Origin: Blastomussa wellsi
Taxonomy: Eukaryota; Cnidaria; Anthozoa; Scleractinia; Plerogyridae
Direction of reading: 5' to 3'
Assembly (NCBI GenBank): GCA_947652115.1
Contig: OX393569.1
Location: 21,540,896 to 21,604,895, forward strand
Length of the DNA stretch: 64,000 bases
This document shows, one piece after another, positions 47,371-58,000 of this stretch (position 1 is the first letter of the stretch; every line of letters starts with the position of its first letter). The notes under the pieces are model-generated. The model saw nothing but the letters and a program-made list of their open reading frames with translations. It searched no databases and was not told where the DNA came from. Made by a program: the position numbers and the translations under genes.

Positions 47371-47523
47371 AGCCGGCGACACATGTACACTTGAGAATCG
47401 CCAAGTCTGTCCGCAACGGCGATTCAGTTGACCGCAGCGACTTGCGACAAGTCAAAAATTGGCGATTGAAATTCGAAGGCGACTTGCGATCGGCGAATAA
47501 AATCGCCTCGTGCGTCGCCGGCT
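47371..47523. mobile_element. Small MITE with AGCCGGCGAC ends
   Basis: AGCCGGCGAC on the left and GTCGCCGGCT on the right, with GCGACTTGCGA and TCGCCAAG repeats between. About 153 bp, ending about 80 bp before the third exon. Confidence 0.6.
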
Positions 47524-47931
47524 CAAGAAAGGTTATTCCAGAAAAAACTTTTTCGCCGTCTTGAGTGATCATCATGTTATGTTTTTCTTTTAACTCAACA
47601 GGCTACCTTCGGCGTAGCCTCCGCTGTTGCTGACTGTCTATCGCTGTTCTCTTTGTTTCGTTTCTTTGCTGGTGCGGGAACCATTGGTTGTTTATTGGTG
47701 CGGTTTGTCTACTGTATAGAAATGGTAGTTACTGCTCATCGTTCGTACATTGGTATGATAAACATGCTTTTCCTCACTGTTGGTGGATGTCTTCTCGCCT
47801 TACTTGCTTTCTTGATTCCAAACTGGCGTTACCTCATGTTGGCCGTGTCGTTACCAGCTTTCCTTCCACTTGTCGCATGGTGGTAAGTGCAGAAAAAGAG
47901 TGACAAATCGCCCTAATGTTTAAACTGATAC

Positions 47932-48075
47932 AAGGGCGGATCTAGGGGGAAGGTGCAGGGGTGCGCACCCCCTCCCCCTGAGATAAACTGCGAAGTATTC
48001 TACTTACGTCACCCATTAATTACGTAATTCCTTAGTGGTGCACCCCTCCTAAGAAAAATCCTGGATCCGCCCCTG
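47932..48075. mobile_element. MITE, GGGCGGATC family, copy 1
   Basis: AAGGGCGGATCTAGGGGGA at the left and TCCTGGATCCGCCCCTG at the right form inverted ends. A second copy of the same 150-bp element is at 57081-57240, sharing GGTGCAGGG, CGTCACCCAT and ATTCCTTAGTGGTG. It lies 50 bp after the donor of the third SLC22 exon. Confidence 0.75.
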
Positions 48076-48924
48076 CGATACAGTTTTCGCCGTTTTATGT
48101 GCTTTCTATGGGCCATGCTTCTGAAAGGTTATTTCCTGTACCATTCAGTCTGACTCGAAGTCGTGTTGCATTGTCACCAAGTGGGTTCTGTCATCGGTAT
48201 TAACCTCATGGTCCAATCAACAATGAAGGGATGGGGGATTCATGTAGTGCATTCATTATTCGGTATCCTGTATATATTGACTGGGTTCTATACAAGAAGA
48301 ATTCAGATGAGATCACGATCTTAAAAAAATCGTCAGAATGCAATTATAATAGGTTTTCACATCCTTGGCTTCGGGAACACCTATTCATCGATATTTCAAA
48401 CAGGGCGTCCTGAAAACTCGTCTATCTAATTAACAAACCGTAAAACATCAAACCACAGCGAGGGCCGTGCAAAAGCCACTGCGGTCTGTAGTGCTGATTG
48501 TCTCGCCTATGTTAATTATACTCGTATCGTGATCTGTTGCTGCTGTAATTTTCAGGTGGATTCCACGCTCTCCTCGATGGCTAATCGCCAATAACTACCT
48601 GGAGGAGGCTCACGATGTGTTGATGAAATATGCGAGAAACAATCACGTTACTGTGGACTCCAAGCATCTGAAACACGTGATACAGGAAGTAAGAAAGAAC
48701 GATGCAAGAAAAACGGAAGATGAAAAATATGGAATTCTTGACACTGTGAAAACACCCAAGTTACGAAAACGAACCTTGATAATGTTCTTTAACTGGTGAG
48801 AACTAATTAGGAAAATAAATTCTCCCTTCGTGCTTTAGTAACATCGTTGTCACGTGTTCCCAAACTGTTCCAATAAAATCCCATAGTTTTTATGTATTTC
48901 TACGTTCGAGTGCAAGATATTAAG

Positions 48925-49152
48925 GAAAAGTCTGCGTGGAGCCTAGTGGCTCATCAGGCTAACCTTATCTCGGTTTCCGTAACATGAAGCAACTAGGAGT
49001 ATTTCTACTCCTCCCTGGATGGGATGCTAGTCCATCGCAGGGTTACCCCACAGCAGTGTTTCGCCGGTGCCTATTTATACACCTGAGTGGAGAGAGGCAA
49101 TATGTCCCTGCCGAGACTCGAACTCGGACCGTTCGATCCGGAGTCCACGAGT
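48925..49152 (-). mobile_element. tRNA-derived SINE, second family, copy 3
   Basis: On the minus strand it has a B box within CGGTCCGAGTTCGAGTCTCG, then ATAAATAGGCACCGGC and GCGATGGACTAGCATCCC, and near its end GAAGCAACTAGGAG in reverse. Matches the copy at 37871-38165. It ends about 100 bp before the fifth SLC22 exon. Confidence 0.6.
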
Positions 49153-50547
49153 ATAGAAATGGAGTCTCAAACGCTGTATTTTCTTTGAAGCTAGTATATG
49201 TCCACCTTTATGTTTTTCTTTGTCTGAATGCTTGTTGTGTATTCTATGTAGGTGCGTGAACGCGCTGATTTTTTACGGACTCAACTACAACGTCAGAAAC
49301 CTTGCTGGATCTATGTACCTAAACTTCTTTCTTCTTCTTGTGGTTGACTTTCCATCCACTGCCCTGTGCTGCTATTGCCTACAAAGGTGAGACATAGGGC
49401 GTAACAAGCCCTAAGGAACTGGGGGGGGGGGTGGGGGAGTCCGAGCAGCTTGAATTTTAATTTTGCACCACCTAACGTAAATAAAAATATAAAAATATAA
49501 ATTGGGAAATGTACATTGTAATAGCTCAGAACTATTAAGATTTTGTTATTGTTTAAAATGTCAGGAAGATAAAATTTTGGAATTTTTAGCATTTATATCT
49601 TGTAATTCTTACACGGCATGTCTGAAAACCAGCTTGCTGAGCCATTTAACGTATTTTAAGTAATGTTGATTGATTGATTGATTGATTTCGTTTGCGTCTT
49701 TTTTTTACAAACTGGGTGAGGGGCACTGCCCCCCTCCCCCCCCCCCGGCTACTCCCCTTGTTACGGCCCTGGGCATGACTTCGAAGAACGCTTATTTTTC
49801 TGCAAAAAGTACTAATCATCTCACAGCTTTTTTCATATAATAAGAGACTTTTCATCCGATTTTACCCCAAAAGAACTTGAACTCGAGAAGGACCGACAAA
49901 CGGTGAAAACGTTCGACAACAAACACTCGCCACTAACTATCTTCTGTTTTTCCGACTTTGACCCAGGTTTGGTCGCCGTTTGACTTATTCGTCATATATG
50001 ACATCTGCAGGTGTCGCATGTCTTCTTGCAGTAGCAGTACCAAGCAATACAAGTAGGATATTATATTCACTTTATTTACAATGTTTCTTTGTACTGTAAA
50101 CGAATGCAAGTTGTCACCTCAGTTTTATAGCGCAACGAAGAGTGCGGGGAAAAAGACTGCAAAAACACAGTTGTTTACTGATTTAATGAAAGCAATGGTT
50201 GCAAAAGGGTCTCGTTATGGAAAAGGTCTCTTTCTGTTGGTTTACGGTTGGTATAAAGACCATTCAACTCTTGAAGAATTTTTTTAAAACACTGGGAGTA
50301 AACATTTATTTTCATTCTCATTGCGATCGAAAGTTAAGTTCACATTTTTTGTTTTTTAAGTTAGGCGCAGTGAATGACAGACTATAGTTTTGTAAGATAC
50401 AGGCGTTACAGTACCTCTTGACGTTAGAGTATAAATGGGTAGCGGCATCCTGGCAGAAACCTTAGGAGTAAATGCGAGGGCGATGTAGCAGCTCTCGTAA
50501 GGTCTCACATGAATGGCTCGATACCCTGCGTGAAAACAATAGAAAAG

Positions 50548-50745
50548 ACAACAAGAACAATTCCCCTAGCCCCTAAAACAATAGCAACTGTTGCAATAGA
50601 GGACCGGTAGAACAATGGAACAAACAACAGGAACAATGCTCCTAGCCCCTAAAACAATAGCAACTGCTACACTAGAGGACCAGTAGAACAATAGAACAAA
50701 CAACAGGAACAATGCTCCTAGCCCCTAAAACAATAGCAACTGCTA
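50548..50745. repeat. 76-bp tandem repeat, about 2.5 copies
   Basis: CCTAGCCCCTAAAACAATAG recurs at 50565, 50641 and 50717, giving a period of exactly 76 bp. The unit also contains AGAGGACCAGTAGAACAA. In the sixth intron of the SLC22-type gene. Confidence 0.85.
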
Positions 50746-50838
50746 TCAGTAGGATTAAAAGATTACGATAGCTGTTATTCTACCGAAATGCGATGGATAC
50801 TGAGCATCCCATACAGTTAGTGGAGTAATTATATAGCT

Positions 50839-50970
50839 ACATCAAAATCTATTATTGTCAACAGATGCATTTTTTATTAATTTTTGCCAGCTGTCCAAAA
50901 CTGCAGTCCTCGGAATTTTTTCTCATCCAATTATTTTCAAATTGGACAGCATGTAGTCCTATTTCATTTT
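50839..50970. repeat. Interspersed repeat, copy B
   Basis: Matches the sequence at 15686-15876 (TGCATTTTTTATTAATTTTTGCC, CTCATCCAATTATTTTC, CATGTAGTCCTAT) and runs into the fold-back that follows. Confidence 0.7.
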
Positions 50971-50974
50971 CTAA

Positions 50975-51119
50975 TATATCAAACACGAGAGACAATGTTA
51001 ATTTCATCACATTTCCATACACCGAGAAGAGAGTTGAAATACGACGCGTAGCGGAGTATTTTTGACGAAGTTCGAGGTGTTTTGAAATGTGATGAAACAC
51101 TGTCTCGAGTGTCTGATAT
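50975..51119. mobile_element. Fold-back element in an SLC22 intron
   Basis: Left arm ATATCAAACACGAGAGACAA plus TTTCATCACATTTC pairs with GAAATGTGATGAAACA and TGTCTCGAGTGTCTGATAT. The loop contains ACGACGCGTAGCGGAGTATT. Arms of about 45 bp with small bulges. Confidence 0.7.
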
Positions 51120-51199
51120 GTCTTCTCAGTCAAAAAATAAAAACAATGGAGAAGAGGAAGTAATAAAATCGGTCACGGTTCTGATTTCCTTTGTTAACT

Positions 51200-51420
51200 T
51201 GATGAATTATGGTGAAGTGTATATGAAATAATTCATATTTTTAATTGCGGTTGTAGATGAAAGCCAAGAATGATCATCGCAGTGAATTTCCAATTTAAGC
51301 AATTGGAAAGAAGAAGCCTGAAAAAATCAGGGCTTCGACGGGATTCGAACCCGTCACTGATCACCCGTGACCTCCGCGATATTGGTGCGATGCTTTACCA
51401 ACTGAGCTATGAAGCCACAC
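51200..51420 (-). mobile_element. tRNA-derived SINE, third family, copy 2
   Basis: Read on the minus strand from 51417: GGCTTCATAGCTCAGTTGGT and AAAGCATCGCACCAATATCG form a tRNA-Ile(AAT)-like head. A B box GACGGGTTCGAATCCCGTC follows after a 14-base insertion (near ACGGGTGATCAGTG) that doubles part of the T arm. The body has the marker CCTGATTTTTTCAGGCTTC and CTTTCATCTACAACCGCAAT. The loop base before the anticodon is C instead of T and the arm is lengthened, so this is a SINE and not a working tRNA. Confidence 0.65.
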
Positions 51421-51530
51421 ATTGGGAGCGAGGTCAACAGATTATTAATGAGTTTGATAAACTACTAGTATGAGCCAGGGGGGCTTAAAAGGCTTTACTT
51501 TTAACTTATTAAATTAAGCTACAGTAATAG

Positions 51531-51535
<5 letters not shown>

Positions 51536-51565
<30 letters not shown>

Positions 51566-51628
51566 TCAGTGGAAATCTCTTTACGGTGGCCAATTCACAT
51601 TATCAACCCAGTTGGAAAAACCAAATTG
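51536..51628 (+). mobile_element. Penelope-like 3' end fragment
   Basis: The hairpin GTTTCTAAAGAAAC is followed by GGTGCTGCGTCAGTGGAAAT, then TTTACGGTGGCCAATTCACA and TTATCAACCCAGTTGG. Same terminal block as at 24250-24415. In the intron before the seventh SLC22 exon. Confidence 0.5.
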
Positions 51629-52303
51629 TATTGATAAGCTACAGTAACTTTCACCATTGCAATGCAAGGACATTGATCTTAGTTCTGTTAGCTTTTTTAT
51701 TCTTAAAAAATCTTTAATAATCAAGCATCATAAGCCACGGAAGGTTGTTTCGCTTTCCTGAGGCTCATAGTGTCGGTAAAACAAAATGGGTTGAAGAGGG
51801 ACCACCTTAGCTAGCACGTTTTCCCAGTAACTCCACGTTCCTGATGTTTTAATCGTGTTGTATTTAAATCTCAGAATACCAGGTTGCTGTTATAATTCTT
51901 GTGATGATTGCAAAGTTTTTCATTATTTCCACCTTCAATTCCGTGTACATTTACACCGCGGAGCTTTATCCAACAGTGATAAGGTATGAAGTGTTCTCAG
52001 TTTCATCGCTTAGTTTTTCAAAAGTTTTAATCACCAAATTGAATTAAGTTTTGCAAGCTTTAAAGGTCGCTAAGCCGTAACTAATACGGAGATTTGTTTT
52101 GCTTTATAGGTTTTTTTTTTCAGGCTGTAGAATGTTTGAGAAAAAATTAACTTGCACTTTTACTAAAGTGTATTTTTGTCACTATATCACGAGGGCGTGC
52201 GTTGGACTGATATGAAATGATAGACTTGCCAATACGTGTGTTGAGCCATTCTATTAAAACTGCACTAATTCTTAATAATAGTAATATTAACTAAAAAAGT
52301 TAA

Positions 52304-52482
52304 GCAATAGAGGACTTTTGCCGTGTTTACATAGCCTCATCTAAACACGAGGGCGTTTGGGAGAATTCGAGACAGTTATGGAACCCTCCACTGCGTCTCG
52401 GGTTGCATAACGTTCGAGAATTCTCCCAAACCCCCGACTGTTTAGATGAGGCTATGTAAACACGAGAGAAGTCCTCTATTGC
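52304..52482. mobile_element. Fold-back element, copy 3
   Basis: GCAATAGAGGACTT, CGTGTTTACATAGCCTCATC and AAACACGAGGGC pair with the inverted series ending CTCTATTGC. GCTTTTATATAATA follows the right arm and AACCAATGAGAGGGCGCG lies 80 bases on, as in the 9071-9240 copy. It ends about 135 bp before the eighth SLC22 exon. Confidence 0.75.
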
Positions 52483-53351
52483 TTTTATATAATATTTCTT
52501 AAAAATACGTACGAAACTAAAACGTCAAAACCGTGTTTACATACTGTCATCTAAACACACCTATCAACCAATGAGAGGGCGCGTAGTATCTCAATTATTT
52601 TATAATTGATATTATAGGAACAACGGCGTTGGTTTGTCTTCAATGATCGCCAGGATTGGGGGAATTATTGCACCATACATCGTCTTATTGGTAATTGTTT
52701 TCTTATTCATTGTAACATTGCAATGTCAATGCTTCACACTCAACGATTTACAGCAGTTTGCAAGTTCAGGCTAAGCTTATCAGTGTAATTGCTGTTATAA
52801 TATGTAAAATAATGATATAATATACAGAAATTTATACCGCGCAGTTTCTATAAAAATATTCAACTGCTACACACAATTAGCGGACATGGAGTGAGTGTTT
52901 CAAAATCGATATGAAGAGCCTGATCGTACCGGATAAGAGTCATCAATTGCTCAAACCCAAGCGCTATTATCGAATCTGACGTCACCCAAATGCAAATCTT
53001 CCTTAGTATCAGCGAGACTGTACACTCGTTGCGCAATTTTCATTAGAAATAAATCTATGTTCAAGTCAGTTTAAAGTTGACAAAAAACTAATTAGGTTCA
53101 TTATTAATTTTAAGGCCGATTTTCCAAATTTAAAGAAGACGTTCCCCTTGCTGATATTCGGTGTCCTGGGCGTGGCAGCTGGTATATTGGCTTTTTGGTT
53201 ACCAGAAACGATAACAAGTCAGATGCAACAGACCGTGGAACAAGCAGAGGCATGCGACGAGGATTATAAGATCTACTGCTGTCAGAGGCCTCGAATCCAG
53301 GCTCCTCGCGAGGAAGTTGTGATAGATGGAGAAGACACAACATTAGTGTAG

Positions 53352-55004
53352 TTTATCGTGTTAGAGGATATTACATGGTTGCGCGGAGATACGAAATTTC
53401 TTTCTCAAGTGAGCGCAGCGAACGAGTGAAATATGTTTCAGCACGAGAAGAGAAATTTCGTATCTCCAAGCGGCCAAGTAATATTCTATTTATTATATAA
53501 ACACCAATGATTCCAAACCTTTTTTCTTTTGCTGCGAAAGGCGCGACAACGATGATAACAACGGCGATATCTTCACATGTGAAGATAACATGTTATCTTC
53601 AAGTGTGAAGAATCCGTCCTGGAATTTCACTGCTGTTTATATAATAATATATTTTTTAATTTTTATGTATTTGCCGGACCACATATACAATGGCTGTAAC
53701 ATAATAATGTAATTTTTTTTTGTTATTTTATTTTGACTCAGCAATACTCCCTGTGTTTCGGGTTTATCAATAAAATGTTTAAAACGAAACTGACATCGAA
53801 ATTCTTACATTGTTAAAAAAAAATCATTGGGCCAGGTGAACAATGGTGGAGACAACTATCAGACGATACACTTACTACGCTTTAGGAAGCTAAAAGAGAG
53901 CATACAACTTCATATTTGACAGAGATTACGTGCATGTGTTTTGGTGAACTTTAATCAATAAGGACGCTCAATCGTGGACATTTCAGAGATAGACACATCT
54001 GATGACGGATCATGGGTGCGTCACCTTTCAAGATACCTCACTCCATTCAAAACTAACTGATGCCAGCTTATGTGAGGATGAAATAAGTATATTGTTGTTA
54101 TATTGAGGTAGGTATTGGAGCGGAGAATTGTCACTTCTACTAATCACACGGTACCAGTCAATATCACCAGTCCATACGAGCCTTATTTCACATGCACTGA
54201 TAAACAGCATTTGACACAATGGAAACCGTGTGGTCTTAAACTGTATCAATAGTAGGTCATCAACATGCCAAATGACTGCAATATTAAACCAAACTATAGG
54301 CTAACAAGATTTTTATATTCTTGCGGCAGAAGGCAAAGGAAACTGACCCTATAAAGAGACTGGATTTTCACTCGTCCAGGCAACGATGAACAATCTTGCG
54401 CCAACTCAGGGGTAACGAGGCAAAACCACCCATGAGTTTGATTTTGCATAATTTACCAAAACTATTCGGGTCAAGGAATTGTGATCTCAGTTCGAAGAAA
54501 TTCCACATTGCTACGCGCGAACCAACTTTCTCTCTCAACTTTTGGTCTAATTCTTCCGTTTTAAAGATAAATTGTGTGTATACAATTTTTGATTTTGACA
54601 AGTCGCTTATTGGATAGAAGAATATGATTTTGTCAACACCTGTTGAGCCACCCTAAAAGGTAATTTGTACACCATAACAACCCACTGTACAAGGTGGAAC
54701 ATAATGAGCTCGTTAAGTTACGAAGTGCGGCGACACTTTTTTAGAACGAGAAAACATTAAATTTCCTATCGCATTCACTTATCATTTTATTACGCTCTCC
54801 ACAATAACAATTTTGTGTAGGAGTTAATAACGCCATGCTGACATTTACCTGTTCATGTTGTTAAATATAGAGAATTATTTTATCTTGGATTTAGATAAGT
54901 TTCATTTTGTAGACTACCCAGCCCAAGGGACGATTGACTTTAGCTGTGTTCTTCTTTTGACAGATGGGGAATGCAGCCGTTTCCTGGTAGAACAGACTTT
55001 GAAA
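53352..55004. other. 3' UTR of the SLC22-type gene and spacer
   Basis: Begins with the fold-back at 53369-53484, then a poly(A) signal AATAAA at 53769-53774. From about 53800 to 55004 no gene is supported. The promoter of the TSP1/Asp-rich gene must lie near the end; an open frame running through 54855-55004 into the signal-peptide exon has no convincing start. Confidence 0.45.
53369..53484. mobile_element. Fold-back element in the SLC22 3' UTR
   Basis: Left arm ATATTACATGGTTGCGCGGA plus GATACGAAATTTCT pairs with AGAAATTTCGTATCTCC and AGCGGCCAAGTAATAT. The loop has GAGCGCAGCGAACGAG. It starts 18 bases after the stop codon at 53351, so it should be part of the transcript. Confidence 0.7.
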
Positions 55005-58000
55005 ATGAACCGGACGAAAGCGGGGAAGTTTTTGTTTATTCATAGCGAGTTATTGGCAATACTTTTCTTTGTTGCCCTGATAAACATTGCCTCGGCGGAG
55101 TTAAACAAATCTTTATCACGGAGAGGTAAGCTGTTGGTATTTACGCTGGTTTGATTATAACTGTAACATGATCCTATTAAGTTTAAGGCGCCAGTTTGAA
55201 ATACATTTCTGAGGCCTGGTCCCAACAAATGACACACATACTCCAGCAATGGTTGCTTGAAGGATCGCCAATCAGATGGACGGATGGACTGTATCAAAAT
55301 CAGAATACACGTGGTTCAGCAAATAACTTAACCGGCTCCTCCTAAAATGTGCGAGGTTAATGAATTAGTCCAGCACACTGGATTTTGTTGGATTTTGGAT
55401 TCGGCAGGCCTGTTAGAGCAGTGAGAGTGTTGTATTATTCTTGGGCAGTACACGCCTCTCTAAACGGTCTCCGTTCATTTGCTACTGATAAAATATTGTT
55501 GGGTAATCTGCGAAGTTCGAAAGAGGACATGATATTCAAACTTTTTTACTTGAATAATTGTGCTTCTTTTAGTAGAAAATGGCCCTAACTTCAAGGCTAT
55601 TATAGAGTCTCTAATTCCGGCTGAGAAAGGCTTCGTCAAGAGGCAACAAGAAAAAGGTATGCATTTTAATTTACATCATTATCCCACTACACTTACTTTA
55701 AAAATAGCTCCTGTGAAGGAGAGGATGTCGGGGGAAGCCTGAAGACCGTGGGTTTGACTGGAGTACAAAGTGTTTCCGATGGCGATTAGATTACAAAGTT
55801 GATAGCAATGAAAAGGGTCAATATATTGTTGATTAGTTCCAATCGTTCTATCAATCAACTAACTAATCAATCAGTCAGACAGTCACTCAGTCAATCAGAC
55901 AGTCAGCCAATCATTCAGTCATCCACTCAGACAGTCAGTTAGTTAGTCAGTCAAAGATCGATTGTGATAAATTTGTAGCTAAGTTTGAGGTCATTTGTCA
56001 AACTAAGAACACATTTCAGCGGATTTTCATTTTTTGCTCGTGTAGATGACAATGATAATGAAGAAATAAATGAACTGAGTCGCCTCCAAGACCCAGCAAA
56101 TCAGGATCCTAGGGTCGGTGGGTCGATAAATGAACCGAGTTATGCAGACAAGATTAACCCGCCCACCGCTGACAACGCCCTTGTTCCAAGCGATCAAAAC
56201 CAGTCCTCTTCAGATACGTTAGCGAACATCAGCGATTTTCTCAAGAACAAGGAAGATGAAGGTACTGGTCCAGGTAGGCAATTTGTTTCCCAATTTTTGG
56301 TTTGGAATGTGGAACGGAATAGAATCTGTAATATGTTCACGTTATGTCTTTGAGACTCTAAACGGTACCTCTGTTTTTTTCCTGATTAGATCGTACAGCA
56401 GCCATGCTTGATCGTCAAGCTAGCCACCATCTAAATACTCGGTACTCATTGAATAATGTTTTGCGAGCTCAAGATGATAGCTGTAGGCATGATGTGATGC
56501 CCTGTTAGGGAATTTGTACAGTGCACTCATACTGTGTCCATTCAATTCCGCATTCCTAGCCATATATAGTTCAGTGGCGTTTACCACAGAGATTGTTTCC
56601 AGTTTTGTTTTGTATCGTATCATTTTAGTGGATGGTGATTTCACGTTGTGGACTACATGGTCTTCTTGTCCCCACGCTTGTGGAAGAACTGCACTTCGTT
56701 CACGTGAACGCTATTGCACCAACCCAGCTCCTGCAAATGGCGGGAAAAATTGTGAGGGACCGCGCTTTCAACTTAAACTTTGCAAAATCAATGCATGCAA
56801 AGGTAAGCCGTCGAAAGCTGGTATTCAAGCGTGTATTTGCTGGAATGACGTCTTTAAATCAAATAATTTGTCTTCTGTTTCGTTAATCAGTTGACGGACG
56901 TTACTCACAATGGTCGGTGTGGACGTCATGTTCTAAGAAATGTGGACAAGGAATGAAGAAAAGGCGGCGTTACTGTGACAACCCGAAACCAACCAATGGT
57001 GGAAGGAAATGCAAAGGAGCGAGGAAACAAGTCAAGCCATGCTACGGTAAACTGTGTCAAGGTGTGTAACATTGTAACTACAGGGGCGTATCTAGGGGGA
57101 GGGTGCAGGGAGTGCACTCCCTCCCCCAGAGATCACCTGCGACTTTCTAATATAACTAGTATTCTGCTTTCGTCACCCATAAATTACGTCATTCCTTAGT
57201 GGTGTACCCCCTCCTAGGGAAAATCCTGGATCCGCCCCTGGGCTAGGGCAATAAATTTTCCTTAATAAGACGTAACTATAGTTTCAGGGAGCAACTATAT
57301 AGGTTCAGATAAGCAGAGAAAATAGAACCAAGGGAACTCATCTTTAAAAGTCATGGGGATGTTTACAGGAACCCTTTAAAAGAATTTGGGGTCTTGAGCG
57401 TGGCTTAAATCTGATGGTATTGTCTTCATTAAGCTTGGAGGTAAGATTGCATACAATCAAGTTAAATATCCGAATACTCAGCATTCAAAAGGTACAACTA
57501 GCATTTCTTTCAGTGCATTGGTCAGTTAAAAACGGGTGTCAAATTAAAGCACACGATCGAGCCCACGAACCTGAAGGGCCGGACCCTGAGGGCCCGACCC
57601 TTAGGGCTCGACCCTGAGGGCCCGACCCTGAGGACTCGACCCTGAGGGCTCGACCCTGAGGACTCGACCCTGAGGGCTCGACCCTGAGGGCTCGACCCTG
57701 AGGGCCCGACCCTGAGGGCTCGACCCTGAGGGCCCGACCCTGAGGGCCCGACCCTGACGGTCCGACCCTGAGGGCTCGACCCTGAGGGCTCGAACCTGAG
57801 GGCCCGACCCTGGGGGCTCGAACCTGAGGGCCCGCCCCTGAGGGTCCGACCCTTAGGGCTCGACCATGAGGGCCCGACCCTGAGGGTCCGACCCTGAGAG
57901 CTCGACCCTGAGGGTCCGACCCTGAGGGGTCAACCCTGAGGGCCCGACCCTGAGGGCTCGACCCTGAGGGCCCGACCCTGAGGGTCCGACCCTGAGGGTC

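Larger units (their letters stand above)
45452..53351 (+). pseudogene. SLC22-type organic ion transporter with an in-frame stop codon
   Basis: Nine exons: 45452-45769, 46640-46786, 47602-47882, 48556-48795, 49252-49386, 49967-50052, 51875-51983, 52618-52690 and 53115-53351. Phases are consistent and total 542 codons, the usual length for SLC22 (organic cation/carnitine carriers of the plasma membrane). Family signs: WDLMCDRRHLKAMT after the first loop, the MFS loop DHFGRKIS, WIPRSPRWL after helix 6, the helix 7 motif ALIFYGLNYNVRNLAGS, FGRR in the second half, and YTAELYPTVIR before helix 11. In exon 2 the codon at 46682-46684 (codon 121) is TAA, where the family has Gln or similar in an xSIYMxGxLxGA context. 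One C-to-T change would create it. All other exons are open, so the loss is recent, allelic, or an error. An upstream twin first exon is at 43693. Confidence 0.8.

Noticed and set aside
51326..51420. Working tRNA-Ile gene
   Set aside because: The head is tRNA-like, but the variable region holds a 14-base duplication and the base before the anticodon is wrong. The attached body with the TTTTTTCAGG marker shows a SINE.
56389..56520. Possible extra exon of the TSP1/Asp-rich gene after a GATTAG acceptor
   Set aside because: It has no donor that keeps phase 1 before an in-frame stop, whereas joining the flanking exons directly preserves the frame.
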